DNA of 64,000 nucleotides from Diorhabda sublineata (lineage: Eukaryota; Arthropoda; Insecta; Coleoptera; Chrysomelidae), in NCBI RefSeq assembly GCF_026230105.1, contig NC_079476.1:6834709-6898708 (forward strand). The letters run 5' to 3'. This document shows positions 1 to 15,400 of the stretch, piece after piece; position 1 is the first letter of the stretch; each line of letters begins with the position of its first letter. The translations under genes were made by a program, and so were the position numbers. The notes beneath the pieces were generated by a model. That model worked only from the letters and a program-made list of their open reading frames with translations. It searched no databases and was not told the origin of the DNA.

Positions 1-313
1 TGTTTTTATATTGTTTTGACAATAAACTGAGTTATTGAAAATTTGTGTTTTGAAATTGAACGACGTCTTCTATGTTGAGAGTTTACTTAATCAAATACGG
101 GCTTAGTAGACCCACGTAAAATTGGAGGGAGATTTTTATGCAAATCATGAAAAAATGTAGAAAAAATCTTTTAATATGGATCTGTTTGAAATTTTTTGTG
201 ACTTCATTTTATAGAATATTTTTAGAAACTTTAAGAAGGTAAATAAAACTTCTGTAATGAGCCTGTATATTGTAATGATATAAAATATTGCTTAACAATT
301 CTGACCACTCTGA

Positions 314-462
314 TTAACTATCGACTATTGCAGTTATTTTCAAATCTCCAAGACTTTCTATCAAATCTTCGCATCCTTTCTGATTTCTCAATAAAGACTT
401 GTGACGTTCCAGTTTATTCAAAAGTTCCTTTTTATTTATTTTTGCAACTTCTTCCAAAACAT
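314..462 (-). CDS. DNAAF5: DNAAF5 exon 7, C-terminus and stop
   Basis: 149 nt after a TTTGTTTTAG acceptor. It encodes DVLEEVAKINKKELLNKLER and a further helix, ending ITAIVDS-TAA at 314-316. Phase and length agree with the end of the DNAAF5 family, where a final HEAT pair is followed by a short tail. The exon falls in no long open frame and was found by following the phase from exon 6. Confidence 0.88.
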
Positions 463-3400
463 CTAAAACAAATTTATGAGTGCACTTACTTGCTATTCAG
501 TTTTGACAAAATCTGGCACTTTTAAAAATAACTTTTTTAATGTTAAATTGTTGACAATGCGGGGAGATAAATTTTTTTCTATAAAAAAATTCTTCAATCA
601 GACAAGTGCTCTACGAGTAACTTTGATTTTTTTTCTTTTCTCCTTAAAAGAAACAATTACGGCCTGCTTTATTGTAAAGTTGCTTATTTTAGAGTCTGAA
701 TTCGCTTCTAATGACATAAGTTGCTTACCTAATTAATTTGGTTTTCCTTCTTATAGTCGTTCCCTTTACTGATTTCATAAGTTACTTTGGACCGTTGTAT
801 ACGAGTTGATGCTGTTATCAGACAATAGGTGATGAAAACATTTCATTAATCCAAGCACCCTTTTGATCAAGAAATGTTATTTTTATTCTATTAACGATTT
901 ACCACCTTTTACAAAATGCGAAACAGCTGATAATTGCTATTTTACACATATTTTGAAGTTTCTTCGCAATGCCCTTCAGATATTGAATGATTACGGAAAA
1001 CATTTTGAATATGTTCACATTTTTCATATTACTTTTACCCTTCAATTTTTGCCAAATGGTGAACAAATACTTTTCAAAGGAAAAGCTATATATTGATCTT
1101 CGAACACTCATAACTAGATTATATCTTCTTCCAGTTCCTGCTTTATTCTAATGAAGGTTTGAAATCATCCTTTGGAATTCCTCACGATCCTTAGTCATGC
1201 GTATTAGATTTACGGCATCACGTACTTGGTACCAATCTCGAAGATTTTTCAACCATGAAAATCTTTCTATCCAGGCCATGCATGCCTTCTATATTCCCTT
1301 TACAATGGTTAATAGTTCTCGTTCTCTGTTCATTCGTCTTAGCACCTCGTTGTTGGTAACCCGATCCGTGCATGGTATTTTAAGGATCCGTCTAAAGAGC
1401 CACATTTCAAAAGCTTCCACCTTACGCATGCTGGAGACATGTTCTCTCTACATTTATTATTATATTTCAGCATATTTAATTTTAAGATGACTGGAAAAGT
1501 TGATTACATAATGCCCTCAATGTTAACTGTTATTTTTTAAGGGTCTAGTACCGGTTATAAGGGTAAAAAATCATGCATGATTAAATATTTTTTTCTTGTT
1601 TTCTTTTTTATAATTCCATATAAAACTTTTTGTTTATTATTGATGGATAATAAAGTTTTTTTCTTCAACATCATTTTATAGAGGGCATGAAAGTTGAGAC
1701 TGCAAAAATAATAGCCTCCCACTGCGCCGAGATAATCTCGAATTTGGTAATATAACAAAATGGCTCTTTTTATTGACTTCCTATGCTCTAATAATTTTTT
1801 TTTGTATTCTAAACACATATTAGAAATTACCTTTAACCAATTTCTGAACAGATTCTTCTTCATCGTCGAAATGGATTAGAAGTGTATCTATAATAAGTTC
1901 ATGGTGAGCTTTGAAAGTTGAATTTTTGAAATTTTCCGGTACATCTTTGAACAAAAAAGGCAGATTTCTTAGCGCGGACATACGTACTTTATCCGTAGGA
2001 TCGTCCAATCTCTTTAGGATTTCTAAAAATACAATTTTATTAAAAATAATCAATAATATCTGTTTCAAAAATGATAAACCCCGGGTTTTCGGAAAAAAAA
2101 CTTCTAAACTTAATCCTCATGTTAATGTACTGAAACTGATCTGAACTTTAAAATTGTTCACTTGAATCAGTTAAATTTTTTTAGAGGTTAATTCCATCAT
2201 TACATCTGGTTTTTAAAAAAATCAGGTTTGTACTAAATAAATAACTTTAGAGCTTATTTACAAGTACAATTTTTTTTGTTAAATCAAGATCCTTCAGTAT
2301 CACTCTTCGAATTGAAGAGTGTATCGAAGATGATTCAATCTTCACCTATTCTATGTGGATGGACCTCAGGGTATTGGGACAAAACTTCTAAACTTAATCC
2401 TCATGTATCGTGTTAATGTACTGAAACTGATCTGAACTTTAAAATTGTTCACTTGAATCAGTTAAATTTTTTTAGAGGTTAATTCCATCATTACATCTGG
2501 TTTTTTAAAAAATCTGAGGTTTGTACTAAATAAATAACTTTAGTGCTTATTTACAACACGTACAATTTTTTTTTGTTTAATCAAGATCCTTCAGTATCAC
2601 TCTTCGAATTGAAGAGTGTATCGAAGAGGATTCAATCTTCACCTATTCTATGTGGATGGACCTCAGGGTATTAGGAAAAAACTTCTAAACTTAATCCTTA
2701 TGTATCGTGTTAATGTACTGAAACTGATCTGAACTTTAAAATTGTTCACTTGAATCAGTTAAATTTTTTTAGAGGTTAATTCCATCATTACATCTGGTTT
2801 TTAAAAAAATCTGAGGTTTGTACTAAATAAATAACTTTAGAGCTTATTTAGAACACGTACAATTTTTTTTGTTAAATCAAGATCCTTCAGTATCACTCTT
2901 CGAATTGAAGGGTGTATCGAAGATGATTCAATCTTCACCTATTCTATGTGGATGGACCTCAGGGTATTGGGAAAAAACTTCTAAACTTAATCCTTATGTA
3001 TCGTGTTAATGTACTGAAACTGATCTGAACTTTAAAATTGTTCACTTGAATCAGTTAAATTTTTTTAGAGGTAAATTCCATCATTACATCTGGTTTTTAA
3101 AAAAATCTGAGGTTTGCACTAAATAAATAACTTTAGAGCTTATTTAGAACACGTACAATTTTTTTGTTTAATCAAGATCCTTCAGTATCACTCTTCGATT
3201 TGAAGAGTGTATCGAAGAGGATTCAATCTTCACCTATTCTATGTGGATGGACCTCAGGGTATTGGGAAAAAACTTCTAAACTTAATCCTCATGTATCGTG
3301 TTAATGTACTGAAACTGATCTGAACTTTAAAATTGTTCACTTGAATCAGTTAAATTTTTTTAGAGGTAAATTCCATCATTACATCTGGTTTTTAAAAAAA

Positions 3401-6400
3401 TCTGAGGTTTGCACTAAATAAATAACTTTAGTGCTTATTTACAACACGTACAATTTTTTTTTGTTTAATCAAGATCCTTCAGTATCACTCTTCGAATTGA
3501 AGAGTGTATCGAAGAGGATTCAATCTTCACCTATTTTATGTGGATGGACCTCAGGGTATTAGGAAAAAACTTCTAAACTTAATCCTTATGTATCGTGTTA
3601 ATGTACTGAAACTAATCTGAACTTTAAAATTGTTCACTTGAATCAGTTATATTTTTTTAAAAGGAAATATTTTATATAGTATAATAATTTACTAACTAAT
3701 CACAGAAAATATTTAAAGGTTAATGCTACTGTATTGTCAAGATTGAAACTGAGACTGCTAACTTCCGACCATGTCTGTGGTCTATACTATGGAGTGTAGA
3801 GGAAAAGAGAACCGAAAAGTGAAAAAGTGCCCATTTGTAAACAGCAAATTATTGTTCGAAGACTACCAAAATGGCACTAATGTAGCAAGAGGAAATTATT
3901 TGAATTTAGTAGTTATAAACAGAGTGAAGTGTGCTGGGTTGATGCTTCTATATTATGTTCTTGATTTTAGATCTCTTCTGTTTTGAAATTTTTAAAAGAT
4001 AGATAAAAAATTATTGAAAAAAACTACTTTTGAAACAGAACAGATCTAAAGTCGAGAACATTTAGAAGTATTAATATATTAAAAGGTCTGAGAAATAAGA
4101 AATTAAAGAATATTATAAATTTTAGGTTAGGTAGTATGACTTTAAAATAAGAAATCAATTTACTATCCTACTTTAATAAATTCTGGCGCTGTTTTTAAAA
4201 TCTATAAACTTGCTATTAAAGCGCCACTTTCATTTGATCTCTTTTAAATACCACTTTTTAATACGGTTCTCCTTACCTATACGCTCTATACATAGAAAAT
4301 GTGTAGGAATTCAAGAATATACTTTGTAAGTGTCATTTTGGAATAAATAATTGGTATTTCATAAATAAAATTATAAACAAACCTGGATAAATCTTCGTAA
4401 GATATTCGAGTGTCCAAATATTCTTTCTGCGACAGTTTTCTTTCAACAGAGTCAAACACTCTACAGCTATCTGTCTGCTGCGATAAGATGGATCGTCCAA
4501 CAACGATACCAACAGTGGTAATAAGTCTTCCACTACGGGTGGTAAACTATCCGCAGAAAATATTTCAACGCCGTCTGTAGGTAAGAGAGCGCTCTGTAAA
4601 CAAGATGCTGCCATCGTCCGTATAGCCTCGCATGTTGCACCTGCGCGCCATATCAAAGAAGGCACGAATATATCTATGAAAAGAAAGCATCTAATGATTA
4701 TTAATATACAGTTTAATCCTTACTAGTCTGTTTGATAATGTCATAGTGTTCAACATGATTATCGCCAACGGTTCCAGAAATTCCAATTTAAATGTAAATA
4801 CGAAGATGTAGTGATATCTAGTTAGCCTATACCAGTTCCATGCATAAGCAAAATATTGCGTTACCATAGCAACGAACAATAACTGTGAGAAGTGTCAGTG
4901 TAAAGTTTGACGTCAAAAAAGTAAACCAGAGTTACGCAATAAATTAAAAGAAAAAAGATGTCCACCGAAGGCCAGTTTTTGTGTCAGTCCCCGAAAATAT
5001 TGGGCTAAAACGGATATCTGAAGCATTGAATATTTTATACGAACGCGTTCATCATATAGTTCACGTCAATTTGGACATGAGAAAAATTGCTGCAACAAAA
5101 TGGATCCCCATATGTTTGAATGTTGACCAAAAGCGTGAAAGGGTAGAAGCATCGCGTTCAATCTGTGCTCGATTTGAAAACGATATAAACTTCTTAAACC
5201 GAATTGTTACTATGGATGAGACTTGGGTACATTTCCACTATCCAGATACAAAGCAATAATCGATGGAATGGCGACACTCTGATTCTCCAAGACCTAAGAA
5301 GTTTTGTGTCCAAAGATCTGCTGGATAAAGTTCTTGCTTCAGTTTTTTGGTGTTGCTATGGAGTAATCATGATTGATTTTTTGGATAAGGGTAGAACAAT
5401 AACTGGAGATTACTATTCGACATCATTGAGACATTTACCTGTTTACAGACCGCTCTTAAATACTGAAAAATCCTATTTTATGAAAGGTTATCATTATCTA
5501 TAAGTATAGTCGTTAGAGTCACATCGATACAAAATAAAGTACGTAATTTGATACACTCAAGTGTCCAAGGGACACCAGGAATCAATTATCTATGATGTGG
5601 GTCCCAATTAAGATCGTGTACCATAAATCTTGATGAATACAATGAACCTTGAATTTAAGTAGCTAAATTTATGATTCTTTACAGCCACATTAATGTAAGA
5701 CAGAAATTTAGTAATCTGAGAGAATACGTTAATGGATGATAAATATAAGGAACCCTTTTGTATCCTTCAACTAAATGACTAACAGAATTACACACAAGAG
5801 ATTGTATCTCTGTCTGGGTTACATTTGTGCAATGTTTTCAAATTTAAATAATTTATAATGGGAAATTATTATGTCAAAACAGTCACTGCTCACTGAATAA
5901 AATGAATACGTAATTTTAATATTCTCAATAAGATTATTTACATCAATGAGTGTACAATTGTGTACTTATGACAAAATTTGGCAACGTGATGTCCTCAACT
6001 TCACTTTCAATCTGAGTTCACAAAATTCACTAAAGCACACGGTCAAAATCTTGTGCAGATTGCTGGTAAAAACTCAGTTAGGTCTCACTGGTGAGACAGA
6101 AAAGGGACGCGCATTGAACTGAGTAACGACGTCAAAGGTGAGAATTATCTGAGTTCTGGCGTAAATGGAAAGCAGCTAATAATTAATTTAAGTTGAAGTA
6201 AAAGTGTACTTAATGCGTCTCAGTAAATCAACATTAATAAAGCTGATATTATTGCCAAATTGGAAGATGACTGGTCTATCAGAAAACTGGAATCTCATCT
6301 CTGTCTTAATGCGAATAACGTAGCCAGAGTGAAGATACAATGGGAACAAGAAGGGACCTTGCGCCGAAAGTTTGGATCTGTAGGAGTGAAAATTTCAAAT

Positions 6401-9400
6401 CTTGCATTTATTTATTTTTCAAGAGAATATCCCCTTGAATCAGCTGCCAGTGCTGCATATACAACAAAAGCGTTGCTTTCAAATAAGTGCAAGCAATCCA
6501 GAATGGATGAGTAGCAATGAGCCTGGCGTTTGAGGAAGAATTGGTGCAGCAATTAACTCAATATTCTCGACAATATTATGTTGAAAGGGGTAAATCAAAC
6601 TTATGATGGAAACGAGACGAGAAAGAGGCAATCAATAGCGAATGCTACATAAAGTTGTTGGATCGTTTCACCAAGACAATGCACCGATTGAAAAGTCGAT
6701 AGAAACGATGGTTAAATTGAACAAATTATACTTCCTTATTTACCGTACAGTCCAGATCTATCCCCCAGTGACTACTGGCTATTCGCTGATCCGAAAAAAA
6801 TGATCCCCGGTAAAAACTCAAATGAAGAAGCAATCTTTGAAACCGAAGCCTATTTTAAGGCAAAAGGCAAATCATTCCACAAGTACGGCATCGAGAAGTT
6901 AGAGAAGCGTTGGAATTGATGTATTGCCCTTGAAGCAGATGAAATTGATGAATAAAATCGATTTTTGGCAAAAAATGTGTTTTTCTTAGTTGACCACTCG
7001 ATTTATTGAAAGTATCTCTTTATTGAACCATTCCGGATTTAAATATAAAAATGAAAATAAAAGGAAAGCGCAAATAGAATGAACAAAACCGAGAATAGTG
7101 ATTCCTGAGCATTTTCAAAATGCCTCATCTCAATTATGAAAAGTGGACGTCCCACTCTCCAGATTTAGACACTTGTGTTTTTCTCTATTGATTCATTGAA
7201 AATTTCACAACATCCAAACAATACTTTGGCTACATTATAAAGACCAAATTTTCGTCATATTATAATAAACAGACACATTAATTGAAAAAAAAGGAATAAT
7301 TATTTAAAATAATTTAATGTCGTCTAGCTATGAAATTTTTGCATTCGTTAATACTATTGTAAACAACTGATCCAACGAATTTTGTAATAGTTTGTTATTT
7401 GTTAAACAACGTTAAAGAAATACATCAACAATTGTTATCAACTGAAGATATGTACTTCATATTTCCCCCCCCCAAAAAAAAACAAATTGCACGGGGATCC
7501 CAGTCAGCAAAAGGATCTTCTATAAAATAAAAGAATCCCCAAAATTGGATCAGCCCCGTTACTGTGGGCGAGTCTGCAAGCGGAGCCGCTCCGCGATCTT
7601 GAGAGTTCGTTTAGCAACCTGTAGTGTGGAGGTGCTCCGCGATTCATAACGTTTGAGTGAATGTTGCGACGAGGTGAATGAAAACCTCGAAAGTGCTGGA
7701 AGCGTTTTTTTCATGTGAATTGGCGTCTACTTTTGTCAGATATTGTCGATTGACATTCATTGAAGTCGATTGAGGTCAGTTATCGCGAAATATAATTTTT
7801 CTTTGATTAAAGTTTTTTGGGACGGTTCCCGTTATTTGCCAGGCTTAAAGTTTGAGATAAGATGTGGCAGACGGATGCACAATATTTCATTTTGACAGAT
7901 TATTTTTAATAGAGACCTATGTATCTAAATACGTCCGTGTTTATGAGCGGGTAAATCTAGTAGTGTCTATAGATATTATATTATTTTGTAAATCTATTAA
8001 GTAGATATTTTTGATAAAGAATTGAAAATGAATGCATACAATCGGAAATCTTAGGTAGTGTTCATATATAATTGGTCTTATAACTGGTTTTCAAATGTGT
8101 AGATTATTCAAATAATAAGTTTGAAATATAGAAAAATTCTGATTGTTAAATAAACAATGACTATTTGTGCTGATACGATTTTTTCACTTCAGAGGTAAAA
8201 ATTGACTTAAATCAAGATTGCTCAATTAAAAATTTAATTCTTGTTGCTATACATTATACAGGGAAATGCGGATTTTATACTATTTACCAACTAGTTTATG
8301 AAATAAATAGTTGTGGGAATATGGCGATCAAACACTAAAGTGTACTGTTTATAATATATATTCCGAGATTTCGAATATTTATACATCATCGGGGACTGAA
8401 AATATAGTCAAAATACAATATAAAAATATGTTGTATACATTTTATAAACGTACAATTATATTCAAAATTACTTACATCAACCAACCGAAAATTGTACTGT
8501 CTTGAAATGTTGTGTAAATTATTTAACTCATGAGACACAAAATACAACACTGACACTTGACATAAATATTGAGTTTGTTGAATCTTGTTGCTAATAAGTC
8601 GTTATGAGAATGATATTTAATTATTATAGGATAAGATTGTGGATGACTTGATACGAAGATTTTCAAAAATTCAACTCTGTCCGGATAAACATAACTTTGT
8701 AGATTTTGGGTTGATATATAATGCCGAGAAAAAGTTTCCGAAAATTTATTTACAATTATGAAAAAGTAAAGTGAATCAAGTACACGTAGCATTTTTTTCT
8801 AACACACTTTTTGGTATATTATTCCAAGACGTTCGTAGAGCCAAAGAAGTAGGATTCAATTTTGTAGCTTTCCGATCCAGTTCATCCCACAATAAATCTA
8901 TTGGATTTATATCCGGAGATTGTGGGGCCATTTCATTATTTCGAACTCACCACTATCTTCTTTATTTTTTAAATAGTTGAGACAAACACATGCCCACGGC
9001 CAATTAAGCGCACCCCAGAAGGGTTAGTATGCGTTTTTAATATGTAATGGTAACCATTTCTGTCCAGGGCTCTTTTAATCTACTCCAGCAAATGAAAAAT
9101 ATCCCCATTCCATCATAGAGCCACCTCCATGTTTAACAGTTGGAGTTATAGGAATTTGGACTCATTAGTTCACAGGACTTGTTCCCAGTTTTCTACTGTC
9201 TAATCTTTATGTGCAAAGGCACATTCTAGTCTTTTTTTTTTCTGTTTTCGCGTCGTAAGACCGTTTTCTTTGTACAAATTCTGTCATTTAGGACACCTTT
9301 TTAAAGCGTTCCGTCACTACAATTACTGATATCTGTTTATCGTGACTTTCATTGAATCACATTTGAATTTCCGGTGCAGTTAGCTTCCTATCCATTTTTG

Positions 9401-12400
9401 ACATGATGATTAGGGACTCCTCTGCTTTAGAAGTTACACGGGGCCTCCCATTGCGTTTTCTGTCCTGATTTGATTTGTACCAGTTTTTTCAATATTTTTT
9501 TTATATGATGGCTTCTAAAAAAATAGGAAAGTGATTTCTGTTGAAATGAAACAGGAAATAATTAGGAAGGAGTGAATGTGGGGTAAAACAGTGCAACTTT
9601 ATCAAAGAGTTTTGCCTCAGCAAGACCACCATTTTGACAAATAAGGATGCAATCAAATCAGCCAAAGGAGTATCAACACTATTTCATGAAAAACATAGGT
9701 CTTCAATCCACGAGGAAATGGAGAGGCTATTAGCGATTTGGATTAAGGATAGGCAGGTGAAAGGTGACGTAACAACCCATGATATTATCTGTCACAAAGC
9801 CAAGATAATTTATGACGATCTAAAGAAAAACGTCGCTGGAAATAGCAGCCATCAAGATAATAAAGAAGAATTCAAAGCCAGCGGGGGGTGGTTTTTTAGA
9901 TTTAAGAAAAGGTGTGGAATCCATAGCTTTACTATGCTTGACAGTGCTGACAAGAAAGAAGCAGAAAAGTTCTCCATTAACTTTCAAAAATGTATCAAGG
10001 ATGAAGGATACAAAAGATGAGAAGAAATTGTCAGGACACAAAGCCATGAAGGACAGACTTATGTTTTCGTCTAATGCCAGCGGAAACCTCAAGATCAAAC
10101 CTCTATTCAGTTCACCAATGCCCACTATCCGGATTCAGCTGAAGCATCAACGATCTTTACTCCGATACTCTTGTCCGTTATTTCCGGCACATGTTGGAGA
10201 AAAACAAAAGGCTTTGGACAGGTTTCTCATGAAACCATCGGCCAAAAAGCAGAAAATGGATGAAGATGTGCAGGATTCGGTAGACTCTACTGTTTTCTTT
10301 AAATTATGTTTTTAGATGTATCTAAATAAAAATAACAACAAAACATTTATCTTTTTTTATGCCATCTTAGCATATTTTTTGCTACAGAACGAATTATTTT
10401 TTTAACATATATTGTTATGGGAAAACGCGGTTCACATAACGAACTTTTCGCATAACAAACTTGCTCCTGGAACGAATTGAGTTCGTTGTGTGAGGCACCA
10501 CTGTACTGACTGTTAAGGATGACGATTTTCTTTTTCACAAACAGTGGGAAAGTCGAAGACATGATCGTATAGTTCTTCCGATATCAATTGAAGATTATAA
10601 AAACTTGTTCGAAGCACTTACCGACAATTTTGTTTGATCTACCATAGGCGTAGATACCTCATTTTATAAATTTATTATTTTTTAAAATACTTTTTAAAAT
10701 ATGTATATTTTATGCGAAAAAGTCTTCGTTAAAAGGCAATCGAATAATTATTGAAAAAAAAATCATTATTATGCCTAGTTAATTTGCTCCAACTGGATAT
10801 TGAATAAAACGTAAATAGACGAGTAGAATGTATCTGCCTGTAAGGGAGTTTGGTTTAAACAGGGTACCAGCCGTGAACTGAGCCCTTTTTGTTCCCCATT
10901 CGTCTATCAGAACTTCGGTAGTCTTTTATCTGTCGCCATCGAACAATTCTTCACGATTCGGTTATTGTCATCCGTTTATTCAATTTTCTGTGTTCAAAAC
11001 TACATGATGACAAAAATTGACGCAATGTTTCTTAACTTGTATAATTGTATTCTGGATAATCTGCTACCTTTTGCTGTATTATTTCTGCCGCAACCCTGTC
11101 CCCCTTATATAAACTATAAATTGTCCTACCTATAAAATCTTGAGTAACTTTGTCAACTGATTTCAGTTTTTCTTTACATATTTTTCGGTTCTATGATTGA
11201 TCCACCTCAATCCCTTTCGTGACTATTCGATAAATGAAAAATTTATTTACTCTAGTTAATTCATCTATTCTTATTATGACTGCATTATCAGATTACTGAA
11301 TATTTTCCTTTTTTTAAACATTCGAATATATTTAAAATAACTACAGACGTAAGTTCGGCAACGCTCATAAATCTGGAAACGCTGTCGAAAAAGACAGTTG
11401 TGTCTAAGTCGTATCTGCATACGAGCGCGGTTTACGAAACTATTTCAACGAATTTCAACAACTAAATCGTTCAGCAGTGTGGAAGATGTATTGGAAGTTC
11501 TTAAAAACGGGTTCTGTTGTCGACGCGCCTTGTTTTAGACCACCAAGTCAATTCAGCAATTCTTATTATGACTACAATATCAGATTGTTGAATATTTTTC
11601 TCTTGTAAACAACCGAATATATTTGAAATAACTTGTTATGTTTGTATATCTAAATCTTTATTCTCACTACACTGTGCAATTTCATTGTCTTCATTCGCTC
11701 ATGATCTAAAGAACGCTATATTTATTTTTATGCAAAGAAATTTATGAATTAAATAAATCTCACCTAGCCACGCGACTGCTTATTGCAGACTGTCTGGCAG
11801 GAATATTTCGAAGAAATTGTGTACAAACGCATTCCGACAAATTCGGCAAACAGAAATTCAATTATATTTACGCCTCAATGTTTTCATGACTGAAGCTTTG
11901 TTAGATGTACACCGAATTTTATACGGGGAGTAAACATTCAATTAAAAGTAAAAACCTTGTCCGGAAACTTTCCGTCGAATAGTGTATATATTTTTTGTTT
12001 GTCACTGTACCTATTATTTTTAATTAGTTAGGCTCATTTGTTATTTATTTTATTGTTGCAATATAATTGTTATCGTTAGATCTTTTGTTTCGATATTCAC
12101 CCTCCCGAAATTCCTTCCAATCTAGGTGCACTTTTCGTTTAAGGTAAAACGGCCCAGCACCAAGGGTAAGTGCGTGGAAAACTGAAAACCTCTTCAAGGA
12201 ATTCGAGGGCACATCGTCCTAACGATTTCCCTTCCGCTAGAGCCCGCTGCCCACTTTTTACCAAATAGGTAACAAACTAATCCGTTAGCCATGTGCCGTT
12301 CCGGCACTGGTGACAGCAGCTGCCCTCCCAGTCATGTAGGAAATTGATTTTATTGCTATACAGGGTCAAGTAAAAAATTATTGCAGTAGTGATCAATTGT

Positions 12401-15400
12401 TATACTGGTGACAGTAAAGTTTTCAACGCATTTCTACAAAATAACTGTTACTGAAATCATTGATAGCATAAAATAATCTGGAGAACGGCGACTGAGAGGA
12501 AGACGGCGCTTTAGCTGGTTGGAGGACGTTCAGGCGGACCTGATCCAGCTAGGGGTTCGACGTTGGAGGCACCACGCTCAGGAAAGAAAGGATTGGTAGT
12601 CGATTGTTGAGAAGGCCCTTGTTCTCAAAAGAACGTAGCGCCGGTTAAAGAATAATAAAAAATCAAGCAATTAAATGATATTTTTTTATACATACCTTGG
12701 ACAAGTTTTTCTAAAAAGCCGGAAACATCTCTCTGTGTTCCAAATATAATGTCTTTTTTCTCAAATAGTGTAGCTAAAACGTACAATATTTTCAGACGAC
12801 TTTCACAATCACAATCTATATCAAGGGCCTGCACGAGTATGTCTTTAATAATTTCCAAATTTTCTCCAAAAGCTTCTTCCATGTTTGTCAGAATAAATAA
12901 AAATATACATTCTTCTTCAGTAACAGTTACCCATAAACTTGGATTCTTATTAACGTGGTTCAGTAGTTTTGGTGAATACAATTTCCATAATTGTTGAATG
13001 CTTTGCAAATGTAGGGATTTTCTCAGTTCTTCTAAAATGTCCGCGTCGCTAATTTTATTTAAATTGTCAGGGTGTTTGAGAGAAAATACGGATACTGCTA
13101 TTTTGAACAAACAGAAGCCTATTGATTCGTCTGTATCTTTTTGATATTTTTCAGACAATACTCTCAAACATTTGATCAGTTCAACTTGATATTTATCCTA
13201 AAAATTAAATTAAAATTAAATTTTTCTAGTTTTGTATATTATACAGGGTACAGAGTGTTTCCTAAGTAATCTAAAATATTGTAATGTAATTTGTAATAAA
13301 TGAGCTCTGATTAAGTGAAATTTATTTCTCCTGGTGAAGATACTAGAAGTAATACGAAAGAATAGGCTAAAGACTAACGCAAAAAACAAATGAGAAATTT
13401 TTATCACACTGATTTTTATGATAACAACGATATCTGCGTTTATTAATAGATTATTAATAGAGAAAGAGAGATTAATTGGTATTTAATTAATTAATTAGGA
13501 TTAATTAGGTAGAATTAGGGAAATTTCTTCTAGGAGTTAGGTTTGTTGGAGTTGGCCCTGATATAGGAGTTGCTCTTCTGCAGGGCTAGGGTTGCGTGGG
13601 GCTGTGCTGGTTGGAAAGAAGGAAAATCGACTGACCATTGGCTTTTTGTTTTTTGAAATTTATGTTTTTTTTCTTAATTTAAATGGCGGGTACAGGTGCG
13701 GCCATTTGGCTGGAGAACGGGTTCACCAGGTCGCAGAAAACCAACGTAGCGTTTATTAAATAATAATAAAATTACTAATATGCACTTTTTGTAATGATTA
13801 GTGAATGGGAATGTTCTGATACGTTTACTAATGTACATATTCGTTTACAAGATACTGGAATTTTGGCTAAGTCAAAGAATATTATTGGACGATTCAGAAA
13901 TGTGATACACAACAACTGGAAAGCCAAATTATTGACCAACATCCAGAAACGAGTACCAGAAAAATTACTAATGAAGTAAATGGTAGTAACAGAGCTGTTT
14001 GGAATATTCTAAAATATAATTTATTTATCCATATCGTGTTAAACGTGTTCAACATTTTCTACCTAGTGATTATCCACTACTATGTATATAATATTGCCAA
14101 TGGATTTTAAATAAAATCGCAAAAAATCCCAATTCTGCTGCCAATATTCTGTTTACGGATGAAGCCAACTTTTGAAGACATGACGTTATTAATTTTCGAT
14201 TTTAATGTCGATTAATTCATAGAATAACCGGTCAACGATCTTCCTAAAAAGTTAATCGGTTATTTTTTTTTAAATGAGCTTCCAGTTCGTTTGGAAGATT
14301 CACATCTTATTTTTAGATCGATCCTAAATAGTTTAGTGAGTCAGTTTTTAGAAAAACTTCACCTCAATAATAAAATGTAAAAGCAAGTGGGATCGAAATA
14401 CCATACAAGAAATGAACAGAAATGCCATTAAACGCCCAGAACCAAGCACTCTGAAAGTATGGGTAGCGCACCAATCATTTTTTAAGAAGAAATTTCTTCT
14501 TCTTCTTCTTGTAGTAGGACGAGGTCCTGTCAGGTCTGTCATCTGCCCTCTTGTGACGCCGATGTCCAGATATCGTACCAGCGTTTTGGGGGCCTACCGA
14601 TTGGGCGTTTTGTATCTGGTTTCTGTGTTTTGGCCCATTTGGCAATTCGTTCTGGAGCCATTCGTTCTACATGGTCTCTCCATTGTCGGCGTCTTGCTCT
14701 TACCCATCTAACGACATCTTGTACTCCCAGTTCTCTTAAGGTATCTGTGTTGGGTATTCTATCGTGGAGTGTGGTACCCTTTATTGTTCGTAATATCTTC
14801 ATATCTGCTGTTCTCATTTTTCTCTTTGATTGTGTTGTGTCTGCCCTTGTTTCTGCGGCATAGGTTAGTATGGGTCTAATACAGGTCTTGTAGATTCGCG
14901 TCTTACTTTCTATGCTCATATATTTATTTCTCCATATAATGTCCCGTAAATATCCAGATATTCTAGTTGCTTTCTTGATCTGCTTATCTGCCTCGTCCGT
15001 TATGTTTCTGCTGCTCGTTGTTTCTACGCCCAAGTAGTTGAAATTCATTTATCTATAATGCGCTCATTTACTACCAACTTGCATCTTATTGGGTCTTTGG
15101 ATATTACCATACTTTGTGTTTTCTCGCATGAGATTTGCATGTTAAGTCTCTGTGCCGTCAGGTTAAATTTATGAAGGAGGCGTTGTAGATCGTCTTCATT
15201 TTCAGCTATAAGTATAGCGTCATCTGCGTAGCAAAGGATTCTCAGGCGACGGTTATTCATTTTGAATCCTGCATTAACTTCGTTTACGCTCTCAATTATT
15301 TGGTCCATTATTACGTTGAAAAGGCATGGGCTGAGGCTATCTCCCTGTCTTATGCCGGATGAGACTTTGAGTTCTCTTGTTAGCCCACAGTCTGTTTTTA

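Noticed and set aside
2085..3663. Regular repeats that could suggest a CRISPR array
   Set aside because: The unit is 296 bp without repeat/spacer structure and the host is an insect; it is a satellite. The same applies to the 192-bp array at 35427-36450.
9820..10125. 101-residue minus-strand frame
   Set aside because: Antisense of the Tigger transposase remnant, whose motifs are on the plus strand.
14412..14863. Two plus-strand frames of 99 and 77 residues
   Set aside because: Antisense of the LINE reverse transcriptase C-terminus on the minus strand.
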